A stretch of DNA of 64,000 nucleotides from assembly GCA_934121905.1 (NCBI GenBank), contig CAKOVI010000002.1:124001-188000 (forward strand), in the 5' to 3' direction. The DNA comes from an uncultured Clostridia bacterium. GTDB lineage: Bacteria > Bacillota > Clostridia > TANB77 > CAG-508. This document shows, piece after piece, positions 16,907-26,637 of the stretch (positions are counted from its first letter, which is position 1; each line of letters starts with the position of its first letter). Position numbers and translations under genes: made by a program. The notes beneath the pieces were generated by a model that saw nothing but the letters and a program-made list of their open reading frames with translations, ran no database searches and had not been told where the DNA came from.

Positions 16907-18178
16907 ATGCAAACGGAATTTCATGAATTAGACAATTATCTTAATATAAATGAACCAAATTTGATTTTATTAGGAGGACTAAAAGATGTTGGAAAAACAA
17001 CATTTTTGATAAATATTGCAAGTAATTTAGCAATACATCAAAACATACCGGTATTATTTTTTTCGTTAGAAGAAGATTATATAAGAGCTGATATGAAAGA
17101 GTTAAATTATGGTGAATTTACAAAACAAATAAAAGATTTACCAAATAATTTTAGTTTATCTGATAAAATTATTTTAAAGGAATCTTCTATAACAACCGAT
17201 GAATTAAGAATGATAAGAAGTCCATATTTAGGCGAAATTTCAAATGAAGATTTATATTTAGAATTACATTATACTATAAACAATTTAAGTCAATCAAAAT
17301 TATTTGTAAGAGATAAAATGCCAATTACAATTGATGATATAATAAAATATATTGGAAAATATGTTGAGGAAGAAGATATAAAATTTGTAATAATAGATAA
17401 TATAAAGCTTATTCAATATGAAAAAGATAAAATGTTTGATAAAAGAGATGAAATACAGCATAGTCTTGAAATATTAAAACAACTTTGTGCTGTATTTAAT
17501 ATTACAATTTTGGTAACAGATGATTTTGATTATTTTGATATAGATAATATAAAACTGTCAGAATTTTTGAAAGAAGAATATCTTAGAAGTATAGATACAT
17601 TTGTAATAATGGATAGAGAATACAATAATTTATATAATATAAATGACATTACGGAAATATATATTCTAAATCAAAAAGACTCAGAAGCAAATAAAGTAGA
17701 ATTAACATACAATGAATGTAAATTTCAATATTTAGATGTATCTAATAAACTTTTAAAAATAAAAGAAAATAGGATAAGAAAATTATTTAATATAATAAAT
17801 AAAAAAGATGTTATTTTTTTAAACCCAAATGAACTTAATATTTCTAAAATTATAGATATTATTGAGAACGAATTTAATAATAAAAATATAAATTACAAAA
17901 TTTGTGATTTTTTTGAAGGTATTGCCATAGAAAAAATAATTGACAATGATATAGAAGAATATATTAAGACATTTAAAGATTTTGAAGTAGTAGTATTTAT
18001 TATATATACTTACGATTTTACCGAAAAAATAAAAAAATTTATTTATAATACTTGTAAAAAAATAATAAATACTGGAGTTAAGAAAAAGAGTATATTTATT
18101 TCAAATTTTTATGGTGTGGCACTTTTTTCGGGTCCTGAAGAATTTGGACAAGATGATGATGATGCTATATTTTTCTAA
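16907..18178 (+). CDS. DnaB-like (SF4/RecA fold) ATPase without the N-terminal helicase domain
   Basis: The 423-residue protein starts with FHELDNYL then NLILLGGL, a P-loop GLKDVGKTT (about residues 24-32) and VLFFSLEE, the order seen in the C-terminal ATPase domain of DnaB-type helicases. A Walker B-like FVIIDNIKLI lies near residue 162. The N-terminal DnaB domain is absent. Residues about 270-400 form an extra domain of unknown type, and the C-terminus is acidic (GQDDDDAIFF). I chose the ATG at 16907 because the earlier ATG at 16895 overlaps the GGGAGG ribosome binding site. Family similarity is reasonable; helicase activity cannot be assumed. A terminator follows. Confidence 0.65.
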   Translation: MQTEFHELDNYLNINEPNLILLGGLKDVGKTTFLINIASNLAIHQNIPVLFFSLEEDYIRADMKELNYGEFTKQIKDLPNNFSLSDKIILKESSITTDELRMIRSPYLGEISNEDLYLELHYTINNLSQSKLFVRDKMPITIDDIIKYIGKYVEEEDIKFVIIDNIKLIQYEKDKMFDKRDEIQHSLEILKQLCAVFNITILVTDDFDYFDIDNIKLSEFLKEEYLRSIDTFVIMDREYNNLYNINDITEIYILNQKDSEANKVELTYNECKFQYLDVSNKLLKIKENRIRKLFNIINKKDVIFLNPNELNISKIIDIIENEFNNKNINYKICDFFEGIAIEKIIDNDIEEYIKTFKDFEVVVFIIYTYDFTEKIKKFIYNTCKKIINTGVKKKSIFISNFYGVALFSGPEEFGQDDDDAIFF

Positions 18179-18224
18179 TTGAAATTTATATGGTAACACA
18201 AGTTGCTAAAAAAATATGAAGAAC

Positions 18225-18256
18225 AAGAGCTTTGAAAAATTTTCAAAGCTCTTTTA
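18225..18256 (+). terminator. Terminator after the DnaB-like gene
   Basis: AGAGCTTTGAAA / TTTCAAAGCTCT is a near-perfect inverted repeat ending in TTTT. It excludes an earlier start for the following AAA+ gene. Confidence 0.85.
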
Positions 18257-18281
18257 AACGTGCATTATGTGACCAGTGGAG

Positions 18282-18310
18282 TTGATTTATCAAGTGAAAA
18301 AATATATAAT
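18282..18310 (+). promoter_or_regulatory. Promoter of the AAA+ gene
   Basis: TTGATT (18282-18287) and TATAAT (18305-18310) are spaced by 17 bases. Transcription would begin near 18317, just upstream of the AGGAG and the ATG at 18347. Confidence 0.7.
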
Positions 18311-18346
18311 TCAGAAAAAATTTATTTAATAGGAGATGTAAAAAAT

Positions 18347-19900
18347 ATGAAAAATATACTAGAAAATGATATTGAAAAAGAATTAGATAATATTTATGGA
18401 ATAGAAAATAGCAAATGGGAGATTTTAAATTATGCAAAATACTTAGAAATAAGTAACAAAATCCATTTCGCAAATTATAACATAATAATACACAATAATT
18501 CAGATTATCCATCAGAAACAAAAAATAAGCTTGTAGAATTTTTATATAAACTATTAAAGAATAACAACATAATAGAAAAAGGTTATGAATTCATAACTGT
18601 AGATGATATTGGTAAAAAAGAGGTGAAAAGTGATTTGATAATTATCGACTCTGAAAAAATATTGAGCGATTTTGATGAGCATAGAGATAAAATAATAGGA
18701 ATGATAAATAAACTTAAAGATAAAGTTTTTATAATTATTGATAAAAATTATTGTGTGGGGGAAGTAAATGCACTATTTAATAAATATTTTGATTGGTTTT
18801 TTCAAATTGATAAGATATCTGAAGAAAATAAAAGAGATTACATTAATGATATTTTGAAAAAAAATCAAATTACTTTTAGTGATGGATGTAATTATATAAA
18901 TGAATTAATTAGAGAACCATTTTTTATTGTTAAGTCAAAAATGAATCATGTCATTTTGCAATGTAAAATAAATAATATTGAAAATATTGATGATATGGTT
19001 GCAGAAAAATATTTAAAAGATGGAAAAGATAAAATTAATAATAAGAAAGAAAAATCACAAAAAGTTGAAAAAAATTATGAACAAAATTTAAACTTTAACT
19101 CATTAATTGGTATTAATAATATTAAAGAAGAAATAAATAAGATTGTAAATTATGTAAAAATTTGCAAAAGAAGAAAAAGTAATCTACCAATGTTACACAT
19201 GTGCTTTACTGGAAACCCTGGAACAGGAAAAACAACAGTAGCAAGAATTATTGGAAAGATATTTAAAGAGGAAAAAATTTTATCTAAAGGCGAATTTGTT
19301 GAAATTCATGGTCGAGACTTAGTTGGCCAATATGTTGGATGGACGGCAAAAGAAGTAAAAAAGTGCGTAAATAGAGCAAAAGGGGGAATTTTATTTATTG
19401 ATGAAGCTTATAGCTTAAATTCAGATAGAAAAGGCTCATTTGAAGATGAAGCAATAGCAACATTAATAAAGGAAATGGAAGATAATAGAAATGATTTGTG
19501 TGTCATATTAGCAGGATATCAGAATGAAATGAATGATTTAATAAAAAGAAATCCTGGCTTTGAAAGCAGAATACAATTTTATATTGATTTCCCTAATTAT
19601 GATGAAGAAAATTTATATGCAATTTTTAAAAATCTTGCTAAAAAAGAAAATTATAAAATTTCAAGTCAAGTAAAAGAGAGCTTAATAAGTGATTTTAAGC
19701 ATAAAAAAATAAATCCAACTTTTTCAAATGGAAGATATGTAAGAAATATATATGAAAAAATAAAAATTGAGCAAGCAAATAGGGTTTCACTAGGAAATCT
19801 TGATGATATAAATTTAATTAAAAAATGTGATGTGGAAAAAGTGTTATTATATGAAAAAAAGACAGAAAAAGTGAAAACAAGAATTGGCTTTGCGGTTTAA
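18347..19900 (+). CDS. AAA+ ATPase of the CbxX/CfqX (SpoVK-like) family
   Basis: The 517-residue protein ends in a complete AAA+ module (about 265-500): GNPGTGKTT (Walker A), ILFIDEAYSL (Walker B), an acidic lid region and an arginine in RNPGFESRI acting as arginine finger. The pore loop region has GRDLVGQYVGWT. This is the CbxX/SpoVK type. The N-terminal half contains what looks like the tail of a second, degenerate AAA module (VFIIIDKN then YFDWFFQIDKIS), plus a poorly conserved front. I set the start at 18347, preceded by AGGAG, since the promoter and the terminator before it exclude the longer frame. Relatives remodel RuBisCO or act in spore and secretion systems; here the partner is unknown, perhaps the two genes upstream. 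Confidence 0.82.
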   Translation: MKNILENDIEKELDNIYGIENSKWEILNYAKYLEISNKIHFANYNIIIHNNSDYPSETKNKLVEFLYKLLKNNNIIEKGYEFITVDDIGKKEVKSDLIIIDSEKILSDFDEHRDKIIGMINKLKDKVFIIIDKNYCVGEVNALFNKYFDWFFQIDKISEENKRDYINDILKKNQITFSDGCNYINELIREPFFIVKSKMNHVILQCKINNIENIDDMVAEKYLKDGKDKINNKKEKSQKVEKNYEQNLNFNSLIGINNIKEEINKIVNYVKICKRRKSNLPMLHMCFTGNPGTGKTTVARIIGKIFKEEKILSKGEFVEIHGRDLVGQYVGWTAKEVKKCVNRAKGGILFIDEAYSLNSDRKGSFEDEAIATLIKEMEDNRNDLCVILAGYQNEMNDLIKRNPGFESRIQFYIDFPNYDEENLYAIFKNLAKKENYKISSQVKESLISDFKHKKINPTFSNGRYVRNIYEKIKIEQANRVSLGNLDDINLIKKCDVEKVLLYEKKTEKVKTRIGFAV

Positions 19901-19950
19901 TAAATTTTACGTATTTTGATTAATGTCATGTGAAAATTGATATAAAAAGT

Positions 19951-19996
19951 AGACTGTCGAATAAAAGTATTTTTACATACCTTTATTCGGCAGTTC
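19951..19996 (+). terminator. Hairpin after the AAA+ gene
   Basis: ACTGTCGAATAAAAG can pair with CTTTATTCGGCAGT (with G-T pairs). No clear T run follows on the forward strand, so it is a weak terminator candidate. Confidence 0.45.
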
Positions 19997-20019
19997 AAAA
20001 TTTATGATATTATTTTATA

Positions 20020-20407
20020 TTAACATCCCTGATTTACTTCCTTACTAACTTGGTCGATTAATTCAAAAAAATCACTTAATTTAATATCTAATCTAAATTG
20101 ACATTTTTCAAATACAGAAACCAATGTATCAAATTATTAGTAGTCTGAGCTTGATATAAGCTACTTCTATATTCAATATTGTATTCATCATCAATAGCAA
20201 TTAAATCAACATTGTTTTCTATACATTGCTTTAAAATAATAAATCTACCTATACGACCATTACAGTCCTGGAATGGATGAATTTGTTCAAATTAAAAGTA
20301 CTACTTTCAAGTTTATTGGAATGATATAAATACTCTATTTTTAGGGCATCATAAAAAGAATTTTTTATTTTTGATAATTTTTGTATTGCTTTTACATTTA
20401 TTTTCAT
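20020..20407 (-). pseudogene. Broken Fic/DOC family gene
   Basis: On the reverse strand a good ribosome binding site (GAGGTGAC) and ATG begin a Fic-like N-terminus (FYDALKIEYLYHSNKLESST). The sequence then jumps straight to the Fic core HPFQDCNGRIGRF in another frame, missing about a hundred residues that normally separate the two. A second frame change before VFEKCQFRL leads to the natural-looking end. Fic enzymes add AMP or other groups to target proteins. One internal deletion and two frameshifts, none at a CGG, make this a true pseudogene. It lies next to tRNA-Arg. Confidence 0.85.
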
Positions 20408-20480
20408 AGTGTCACCTCATTTTTATTTTAAAATAACCCACAACAAAATCAAAATATTTTGTTGTGGGTTATTTATATTA

Positions 20481-20557
<77 letters not shown>

Positions 20558-20650
20558 ATATCAAATCAACAGAACTATAATAACATAAAAATAAAGTGTT
20601 GTCAATAAAAAGTAACAAAAAAATACAAATTTTATAAGATTTACATAAAC

Positions 20651-20887
20651 TTATTCTGCGTAAACATCATCAAATACTGAATCTGGAAAGAAATCTACTA
20701 AGGTTATATTAAAACCTTCACAAATATGTAACATAGTATTCATTCTTAGATGTTTAGTATCATTTTTCATAAAATCAGATATTGTAGGTAGTGATACTCC
20801 AGCAGCAGTAGCTAGATTCTATAATTTCATATTATTATCTTTTAATAGTTGACTAATTCGTATTCTAGTTGCATCTGAAAGTTGCAT
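20651..20887 (-). pseudogene. XRE-family regulator broken by an in-frame TAG
   Basis: The 78-codon frame begins MQLSDATRIRISQLL and contains a helix-turn-helix (NLATAAGVSLPTISDF), then FNITLVDFFPDS as in small XRE/Cro-type repressors. A TAG at 20819-20821 interrupts the first helix, where family members have a residue such as Tyr, which one base change from TAT or TAC would supply. RF1 is present in the window, so TAG should stop translation. The rest of the frame is intact, so the mutation is recent or rescued in some way. No ATG lies in a suitable place downstream for restart. Confidence 0.8.
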
Positions 20888-20938
20888 AATTACACCTCTT
20901 TTCCTAGCAAATTATACCAAATAGTGAACATAAAAACA

Positions 20939-20971
20939 TAAGGAAAAACTTAAAAATTAAGTTTTTCCTTA
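20939..20971. terminator. Hairpin upstream of the ABC operon
   Basis: AAGGAAAAACTTA / TTAAGTTTTTCCTT is a perfect inverted repeat in the gap between the XRE remnant and the ABC operon. It could end transcripts in either direction. Confidence 0.6.
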
Positions 20972-21066
20972 CTATAGTATTGCAAAAAATATATATAGAA
21001 CATCAATTTTCAACCCTACCTTCCGTAGCCTTCCCCAACTTAATTGTGAACTTTCTGTGAAAACCA

Positions 21067-21095
21067 TTTACAACCAAAACCATAAATGATAATAT
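21067..21095 (+). promoter_or_regulatory. Promoter of the GldA/F/G-type ABC operon
   Basis: TTTACA (21067-21072) and TAATAT (21090-21095) are 17 bases apart. The sequence ACAACCAAAACC right after the -35 core also occurs at the promoter near 50131. Confidence 0.6.
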
Positions 21096-21138
21096 AATCA
21101 TGTTAAATCAAAGAAAAAAAGATAAGGAGGAACCACCC

Positions 21139-22083
21139 GTGATTGAGGTAAAAAATGTCACAAAAAAATACGGAAGCTTTGTAGCCGTAGACGATATCAG
21201 CTTCACTATAAACGATGGAGAAGTTGTAGGATTCCTAGGACCAAATGGAGCAGGAAAAAGTACAACAATGAACATGATAACAGGATATATCGAGCAAACA
21301 GACGGAAACATTATAGTAGATGGCTTTGATACAATAAAAAAATCAAAAAAAGCAAAGAAAGAAATTGGATATATGCCAGAAGGAGTACCATTATATACAG
21401 ATTTAACAGTAAAAGAATTTGTAACATACATGGCAGAACTAAGAAAAGTAGAGAGAAAAGCCAAAAAAGAAAAAGTTCAAGAGGTACTTAAAGAAACTGG
21501 GTTAGACCAAATGCAAAACAAACTAATAAAAAATCTATCAAGAGGACAAAAACAAAGAGTAAGTTTAGCAGGAACACTAGTCGCAGACCCAAAAATATTA
21601 ATACTAGATGAGCCAACAGTAGGACTAGATCCAAAACAAATTACGGAAATAAGAAGCCTAATAAAAAATCTAGGAAAAAAACACACAGTAATACTAAGTT
21701 CACATATCCTATCAGAAGTAAGTCAAATATGTGATAGAGTAATAATAATAAATAAAGGAAAAATAGTTGCAATAGACACTCCTGAAAATCTAGAAAAGAA
21801 AGTATCAGATAACAATGTTGTTTATGTAACAGTAGAAGACAAAGAAAACAAAATAGATGGAATAAAAGAAAAAATAACAGGAATAAAAGACATAAAACTA
21901 ATAAAAGAAAATGAAGACAAAACAAAGAGATATGAAATAACAGGAGAAAATGACGTAAACTTAAACAAAACAATATTTAATGAATTTGCAAAAGAAAATA
22001 TAACAATAATAGAAATGAAAAAAGCAGAAGCAACACTTGAAGATGCATTCATGAAAATAATAAAAGAAGGAGGAGATAAATAA
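21139..22083 (+). CDS. ABC transporter ATP-binding protein (GldA/NatA type)
   Basis: The 314-residue protein has the whole nucleotide-binding domain: Walker A GPNGAGKST near residue 38, signature LSRGQKQR near 135, Walker B ILILDEP near 155 and the switch His in SSHIL. The last 90 residues form the accessory domain seen in ABC-2 exporters. The start is a GTG at 21139, 8 bases after AAGGAGG; an upstream ATG at 21100 would place that site inside the gene. Its stop overlaps the start of the permease gene by one base, and a GldG-like protein follows, so the three form one exporter. The substrate is unknown. Confidence 0.92.
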   Translation: MIEVKNVTKKYGSFVAVDDISFTINDGEVVGFLGPNGAGKSTTMNMITGYIEQTDGNIIVDGFDTIKKSKKAKKEIGYMPEGVPLYTDLTVKEFVTYMAELRKVERKAKKEKVQEVLKETGLDQMQNKLIKNLSRGQKQRVSLAGTLVADPKILILDEPTVGLDPKQITEIRSLIKNLGKKHTVILSSHILSEVSQICDRVIIINKGKIVAIDTPENLEKKVSDNNVVYVTVEDKENKIDGIKEKITGIKDIKLIKENEDKTKRYEITGENDVNLNKTIFNEFAKENITIIEMKKAEATLEDAFMKIIKEGGDK

Positions 22084-22766
22084 TGGGAGCAGTAATAAAA
22101 AAAGAACTAAAAAATTACTTCTTATCTCCAATAGGATATGTTGTAATAGGAATATTTTTATTAGCATTTAGTAGTTTCTTTTATTTAACTACAATAGGAC
22201 AATCAAGTATAGACTTAACATACTTATTTTACTATACGGCATTATATGGTTTAATGTTTATAACACCACTTCTTACAATGTGGACATTTTCAGGTGAAAG
22301 AAAATCAGGAACAGACCAATTACTATTAACATCACCTGTAAGTATGTTAGGAGTTGTAATAGCAAAATTTTTATCAGCATTCCTATTAATATTAATACCA
22401 GTTGTATGTACATTAATGTATTTTGGAATTTTATGTTTCTTTGAAATGCCAAATGTTCCAATATACTTAACATCAATTTTAGGATTTTTACTACTTTCTA
22501 TGACATACATATCATTTGGAGTACTTGCATCAAGCCTTACAGAATCACCAATAATAGCAGGAATAATAACATTTGCATTTGTATTTGTAGCAACATGGGT
22601 TCCATATTTAGTAGATAGTTTATCAAATCTATCTTTAATGGATCAATTTATAAATTTCCTATATGGACAAATAAATATAGGTTCTTGCGTAATATTTGTA
22701 ACATTAACAGTAGCATGTATTTTAATAACAATGATAGTTATGCAAAGAAGAAAAAGCGTGAAATAG
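22083..22766 (+). CDS. ABC-2 type permease (GldF-like)
   Basis: The 227-residue integral membrane protein has six hydrophobic segments and opens with KKELKNYFLSPIGYVV, typical of the amphipathic elbow helix of ABC-2 permeases; GERKSGTDQLLLTSP after the second helix is the conserved cytoplasmic loop. It forms the membrane path for the ATPase encoded just upstream, whose last base it overlaps. GldF is the closest described type because a GldG-like protein follows. The gliding machinery of Bacteroidetes is not implied; similar trios occur in many non-gliding bacteria. Confidence 0.9.
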   Translation: MGAVIKKELKNYFLSPIGYVVIGIFLLAFSSFFYLTTIGQSSIDLTYLFYYTALYGLMFITPLLTMWTFSGERKSGTDQLLLTSPVSMLGVVIAKFLSAFLLILIPVVCTLMYFGILCFFEMPNVPIYLTSILGFLLLSMTYISFGVLASSLTESPIIAGIITFAFVFVATWVPYLVDSLSNLSLMDQFINFLYGQINIGSCVIFVTLTVACILITMIVMQRRKSVK

Positions 22767-22782
22767 GAAAGGAGTAGGAAAA

Positions 22783-24303
22783 TTGAAAGAGAAAAAAGAA
22801 AAAAAGCCAGAAACAAACAATAAAGAAAAGTTTGGAACAAAGTTTATAAACACAATAAAAAAGAGATGGCTAATAAGTGGAACAAATACATTACTTTTAA
22901 TTGCGATATTAGTTGCAATAGTAATATTAATAAATTCTATTGTACAATCACTTGACTTAACACCTATAGATTGTACATCAAACAAAGAATATACATTAAC
23001 AGAAGAAAGTAAAGAAAGAATAAAAAATATTGGAACAGTAATTAACTTATATTTTGTAGGATATGATGACAGTTCAACACAAGTAAATTTAGCAAAACAA
23101 TATAATAAAGCAAATAGTAACATAAATGTAGAAGTAATAGATGCAAATGAGAGAACTGATATTGCATCAAAATATGATGTTACAAATGATAGTAAAGCAA
23201 TAATAGTAGAAAATGGAGAAAAATCAAAAATATTATCTTCAAATGATTTATATACATATGATACATCAGGTACTATTGATATAACAGAAGAAAAAATAAC
23301 TTCTGCAATATTAAATGTAACATCAGAAAAAATTGCAAATGTATATTTCTTATCAGGATATTCTAATTACTCACTAGAATATTCAGGTGGAATGTATTAT
23401 TTATCATTATATTTAAAAGATGAAGTTTTAAATTATCAAACATTAGATATGATGGTAAAGGGTTCAATTCCTGAAGATTGTGATACACTAGTTATAACAA
23501 CACCAAATAAAGATTTTGATGAATTAACAACAAATGAAATAATAAAATACATAAATAATGGTGGAAAAATTTTATGGCTAAATTCAAGTTATTCTGAGGC
23601 AAAGGATTTGCCAAATGTAAACAAAATTCTTGCACTATACGGAATAAAGCCATTTGAAGTTGGTTACATATATGAAACAGATGACGAAAGAACAGCTTTA
23701 GGATATGCAAGTTGTATGGTTGAAGATTTAGGTTCAACAGAAATTGCACAAAAATTAAAAAATGTAATTTTACTAAATTCAACAAAAATAAATGTAAACA
23801 CAGATGAACTTTCAAACTTAGGTGTTACAGAGCAAGATATAATATCTACACCAAGCACATCATATTTTAGAAAAAATGTTTCAAATACATCTGATGATAC
23901 AACTGGTGATGAGCAAGGTGGATTCACAGTTGGAGGAATATTTACTAAAAAAATATCAACAGAATCAGAAGAAAATGCAGATGAATCTGATAATGACGAA
24001 AATGCTCTTTCTTCAACACTTGTAATTTTTGGAGATAACAACTTTGTATCAGATATACAATTAACAAGCCAAACAAACCCAATGCTAATATTAGCAAACA
24101 ATAAAGACTTAATGCTAAACTCAATAGCATATCTAACAGATAATAATGAAGACATAACAATCAGAAAAGACTATACAAAAGCAAGTGACTTTACACCAAC
24201 AGATGCACAAAAATTAACAATCATCAGAATAATATTCATTGTACCAATTGCAATTATATTATTAGGATTTATAGTATGGCAAGTAAGAAGAAGAAAGAAA
24301 TAA
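22783..24303 (+). CDS. GldG-like ABC-associated membrane protein
   Basis: The 506-residue protein has one membrane helix near the N-terminus (about 29-50), a large extracytoplasmic part with the DUF4350/GldG-type fold, an acidic linker (about 385-410) and a second membrane helix at the end (about 480-500) followed by RRRKK. The early motif DCTSNKEYTLTEESKERI matches GldG-type proteins (normally D-x-T-x3-x-Y-S-L-S). The start codon is TTG at 22783, 8 bases after AAAGGAG; no ATG is nearby. It is the third gene of the ABC operon and ends at a strong terminator. Confidence 0.85.
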   Translation: MKEKKEKKPETNNKEKFGTKFINTIKKRWLISGTNTLLLIAILVAIVILINSIVQSLDLTPIDCTSNKEYTLTEESKERIKNIGTVINLYFVGYDDSSTQVNLAKQYNKANSNINVEVIDANERTDIASKYDVTNDSKAIIVENGEKSKILSSNDLYTYDTSGTIDITEEKITSAILNVTSEKIANVYFLSGYSNYSLEYSGGMYYLSLYLKDEVLNYQTLDMMVKGSIPEDCDTLVITTPNKDFDELTTNEIIKYINNGGKILWLNSSYSEAKDLPNVNKILALYGIKPFEVGYIYETDDERTALGYASCMVEDLGSTEIAQKLKNVILLNSTKINVNTDELSNLGVTEQDIISTPSTSYFRKNVSNTSDDTTGDEQGGFTVGGIFTKKISTESEENADESDNDENALSSTLVIFGDNNFVSDIQLTSQTNPMLILANNKDLMLNSIAYLTDNNEDITIRKDYTKASDFTPTDAQKLTIIRIIFIVPIAIILLGFIVWQVRRRKK

Positions 24304-24311
24304 AATCATAA

Positions 24312-24348
24312 ATAAAAAACTCCTGTATATACTAATACAGGGGTTTTT
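24312..24348 (+). terminator. Terminator after the ABC operon
   Basis: AAAAACTCCTGTAT / ATACAGGGGTTTTT forms a long stem. Its T run ends directly at the ATG of the YkvI-like gene, so that gene would be cut off from upstream transcription or attenuated. Confidence 0.8.
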
Positions 24349-25348
24349 ATGATTTTATTTACAATTATAGGTGCAATAATAGGAGCAGGTTTTGCTTCAC
24401 GGTCAAGAAATATATTTATTTTTTTATAGATTTGGTATTAGCGGAATGTGGGGAATTATAATATGTAATATAATTATGGCTCTAACAATTTATAAAACAT
24501 TAAATATAGTTAATGAAAAAGAAATTTATTCATATAAAGAATTTTTGAATAGTATTTTTAAAGAGAGAAAGTTTTTAATAAATATTACAAATATAATAAT
24601 AAATATTTTTTTGTGTGCTACATTTTTTATAATGATTTCAGGTTTTGGAACATATTTATCGCAAGCATTTGAAATTAATAAAATTATAGGAAGTAGTATT
24701 TTAGCAATAATTTCATATTTTATTTTTCTTAAAAATATTGAGGGAATAACCAAAATAAATAGTATAATTATACCGTCTTTAATTTTAATGGTTATAATAA
24801 TTGGTATACAAAATATTTTAGGACTAGATATAAAAAAGATAGGTACGAATGTAACAATAACTCAAAAGTCATTTTGGATAATACAAGCAATTTTATATGC
24901 AAGTTATAATCTAATTTTGGTAATACCAGTTTTAATTAATTTAAAGAAGTTTTTGAAAAATAAAAATCAAATAAAGTTAATAACTATTGGTGTAGGAATA
25001 GCAATGTGTTTAATGTCAATGTTAATTTTCTTGCTATTGGTAAATGTAGATACTAATTTCTCAAATCTTGAGATGCCAATTATTTATGTTATTGAAAATA
25101 AGTTTTCAGTTTTTAAGTTTGTATATGGAATAATAATTTTAACAGCAATATTTACAACTGCTATTTCGGTTGGAATAGCTTTTTTGAACAATGTATGCCC
25201 AAAAGAGAATAGTTTTCCACAAATTGCAGCTATATTGTGCATAACTAGTATCTTAGTTTCTCCAATTGGTTTTTCTAATTTGGTAAATAGTTTGTTTCCG
25301 ATATTTGGGTATTTAGGGATTGTTGAAATATATTTTATTTTAAAATAA
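24349..25348 (+). CDS. YkvI-family membrane transporter, read through a +1 shift at CGG
   Basis: Two frames are needed. The first, from the ATG at 24349, ends in GAIIGAGFAS; the second continues GQEIYLFFYRFG to a stop at 25348. In YkvI-type (APC superfamily) permeases GAGFASGQE is one uninterrupted conserved motif of the first helix. The only fault is a single C at 24400 before the glycine codon GGT. In the original frame that C begins a CGG codon, and a TAG would follow nine codons later. Omitting it gives 332 residues with about ten helices. YkvI proteins are thought to move amino acids; the substrate is unknown. The ATG has no clear ribosome binding site and abuts a terminator, which lowers confidence in the exact start. 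Confidence 0.82.
24400..24403 (+). other. CGG +1 shift site 1 (YkvI): TCA-C-GGT
   Basis: The zero-frame codon is CGG; reading resumes at GGT (Gly) in the +1 frame, restoring FASGQE. Confidence 0.8.
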
Positions 25349-25450
25349 TATTTGTCAAATTTTTTATATTGATGCAAAAAATTTTATTGATATTTTTATA
25401 TGTATTTGATAAAATATAAATCAATAAAAATCCAAAAAAAGGAGAACCTA

Positions 25451-26623
25451 ATGGAAAAAGAAGAATATCAAATACAGAGAGAACTAAATATAAGGAAAGT
25501 AGTTATAATATGTCTAATTACAATATTGATAATAGCAATAATAGTAATAATTTCATTATATATCGCAGAAGAAGGATTCAGAAAATGGGTAGATATAAAT
25601 GTATTTAGAAAAGACATATTATCAGAAAATACAGCTACAATAGACTTAAATGTAGATAAAAATAATCAAATAATATGTTTCGGAAAATATATAGGAATAC
25701 TAACTGAAAAAAATCTAAAATTATATAATCAATCTGGAGAAAGCATTACAGATATATCTGTAGACATAAATACCGCAATATTTACACAAAATGATAAATA
25801 TTTAGCAATAGCAGAAAAAAAAGGTCAAGAATTTTGCCTAATACTAGATAAAACTTATTTATGGAAACAAAAAGTTGATGGAGAAATACAGCAAATATAT
25901 GTAAACAAAAATGGCTATGTAGCAATTGTTATAACAGATACTACATATAAATCCATTATAACTTTATATGATTCAAATGGAAAGCAATTATTAAGAAATT
26001 TTATGTCATCAACAAGAGTAATAGATGTATCGATATCAAATGACAATAAATATTTAGCATTTGCAGAAATGGATACATCAGGAACATTAATAAAATCCAC
26101 AATAAAAATAATATCAGTAGAAAAAGCAAGTACAAATTCAAATCAAGCAATTGTTTACTCAAAAGAAGCAGGAACATCAGAAATGATTGTAAAAATACAA
26201 TATCAAGAAAAAGATGATTTAATATGTGTATATGATGATGTGGTAAAAGTTATAAAAGACAATGAAGAAAGTGAAGTAGTTTCAAAAGATGATATAATGA
26301 CATTTGTATCAGGCAATTTAAACAATTCTATTGCATATATAAAAGAAGAACAAAAAGGAATATTTGATTCAAGTTCAACATTAAATATAAAAAACACATT
26401 AAACAATCAAGAATATAAATATAGTTTTGATGAAATAGCGAAAGAAATGTATACATATGGGAATATTATTGGAATAAACATAGGAACAGAAATGTATTTT
26501 GTAAATACAAATGGAATGTTAATAAAAAAATATGTAGCAAAACAAGAAATAACAAATGTAATGATGTCAAACAATTTAGCAATAATTATATACAAAGATA
26601 GAATAGAAATAATAAATTTATAA
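25451..26623 (+). CDS. DUF5711 family protein
   Basis: The 390-residue protein has a short cytoplasmic N-terminus, one membrane helix (about 17-38) and an external domain made of repeated short beta strands (ICFGKYIGILTEKNLKLY, YLAIAEKKG, YVAIVI, YLAFAEMD), consistent with a beta-propeller. The layout and the Tyr-Leu-Ala-Ile repeats match the DUF5711 proteins of Clostridia, whose role is unknown. The ATG at 25451 is chosen because AAAGGAG lies 6 bases upstream; a longer frame from 25400 has no such site. It is followed 14 bases later by cvpA-like and LCP genes, so a role at the cell envelope is likely. Confidence 0.75.
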   Translation: MEKEEYQIQRELNIRKVVIICLITILIIAIIVIISLYIAEEGFRKWVDINVFRKDILSENTATIDLNVDKNNQIICFGKYIGILTEKNLKLYNQSGESITDISVDINTAIFTQNDKYLAIAEKKGQEFCLILDKTYLWKQKVDGEIQQIYVNKNGYVAIVITDTTYKSIITLYDSNGKQLLRNFMSSTRVIDVSISNDNKYLAFAEMDTSGTLIKSTIKIISVEKASTNSNQAIVYSKEAGTSEMIVKIQYQEKDDLICVYDDVVKVIKDNEESEVVSKDDIMTFVSGNLNNSIAYIKEEQKGIFDSSSTLNIKNTLNNQEYKYSFDEIAKEMYTYGNIIGINIGTEMYFVNTNGMLIKKYVAKQEITNVMMSNNLAIIIYKDRIEIINL

Positions 26624-26637
26624 AAAGGAGACTAACT

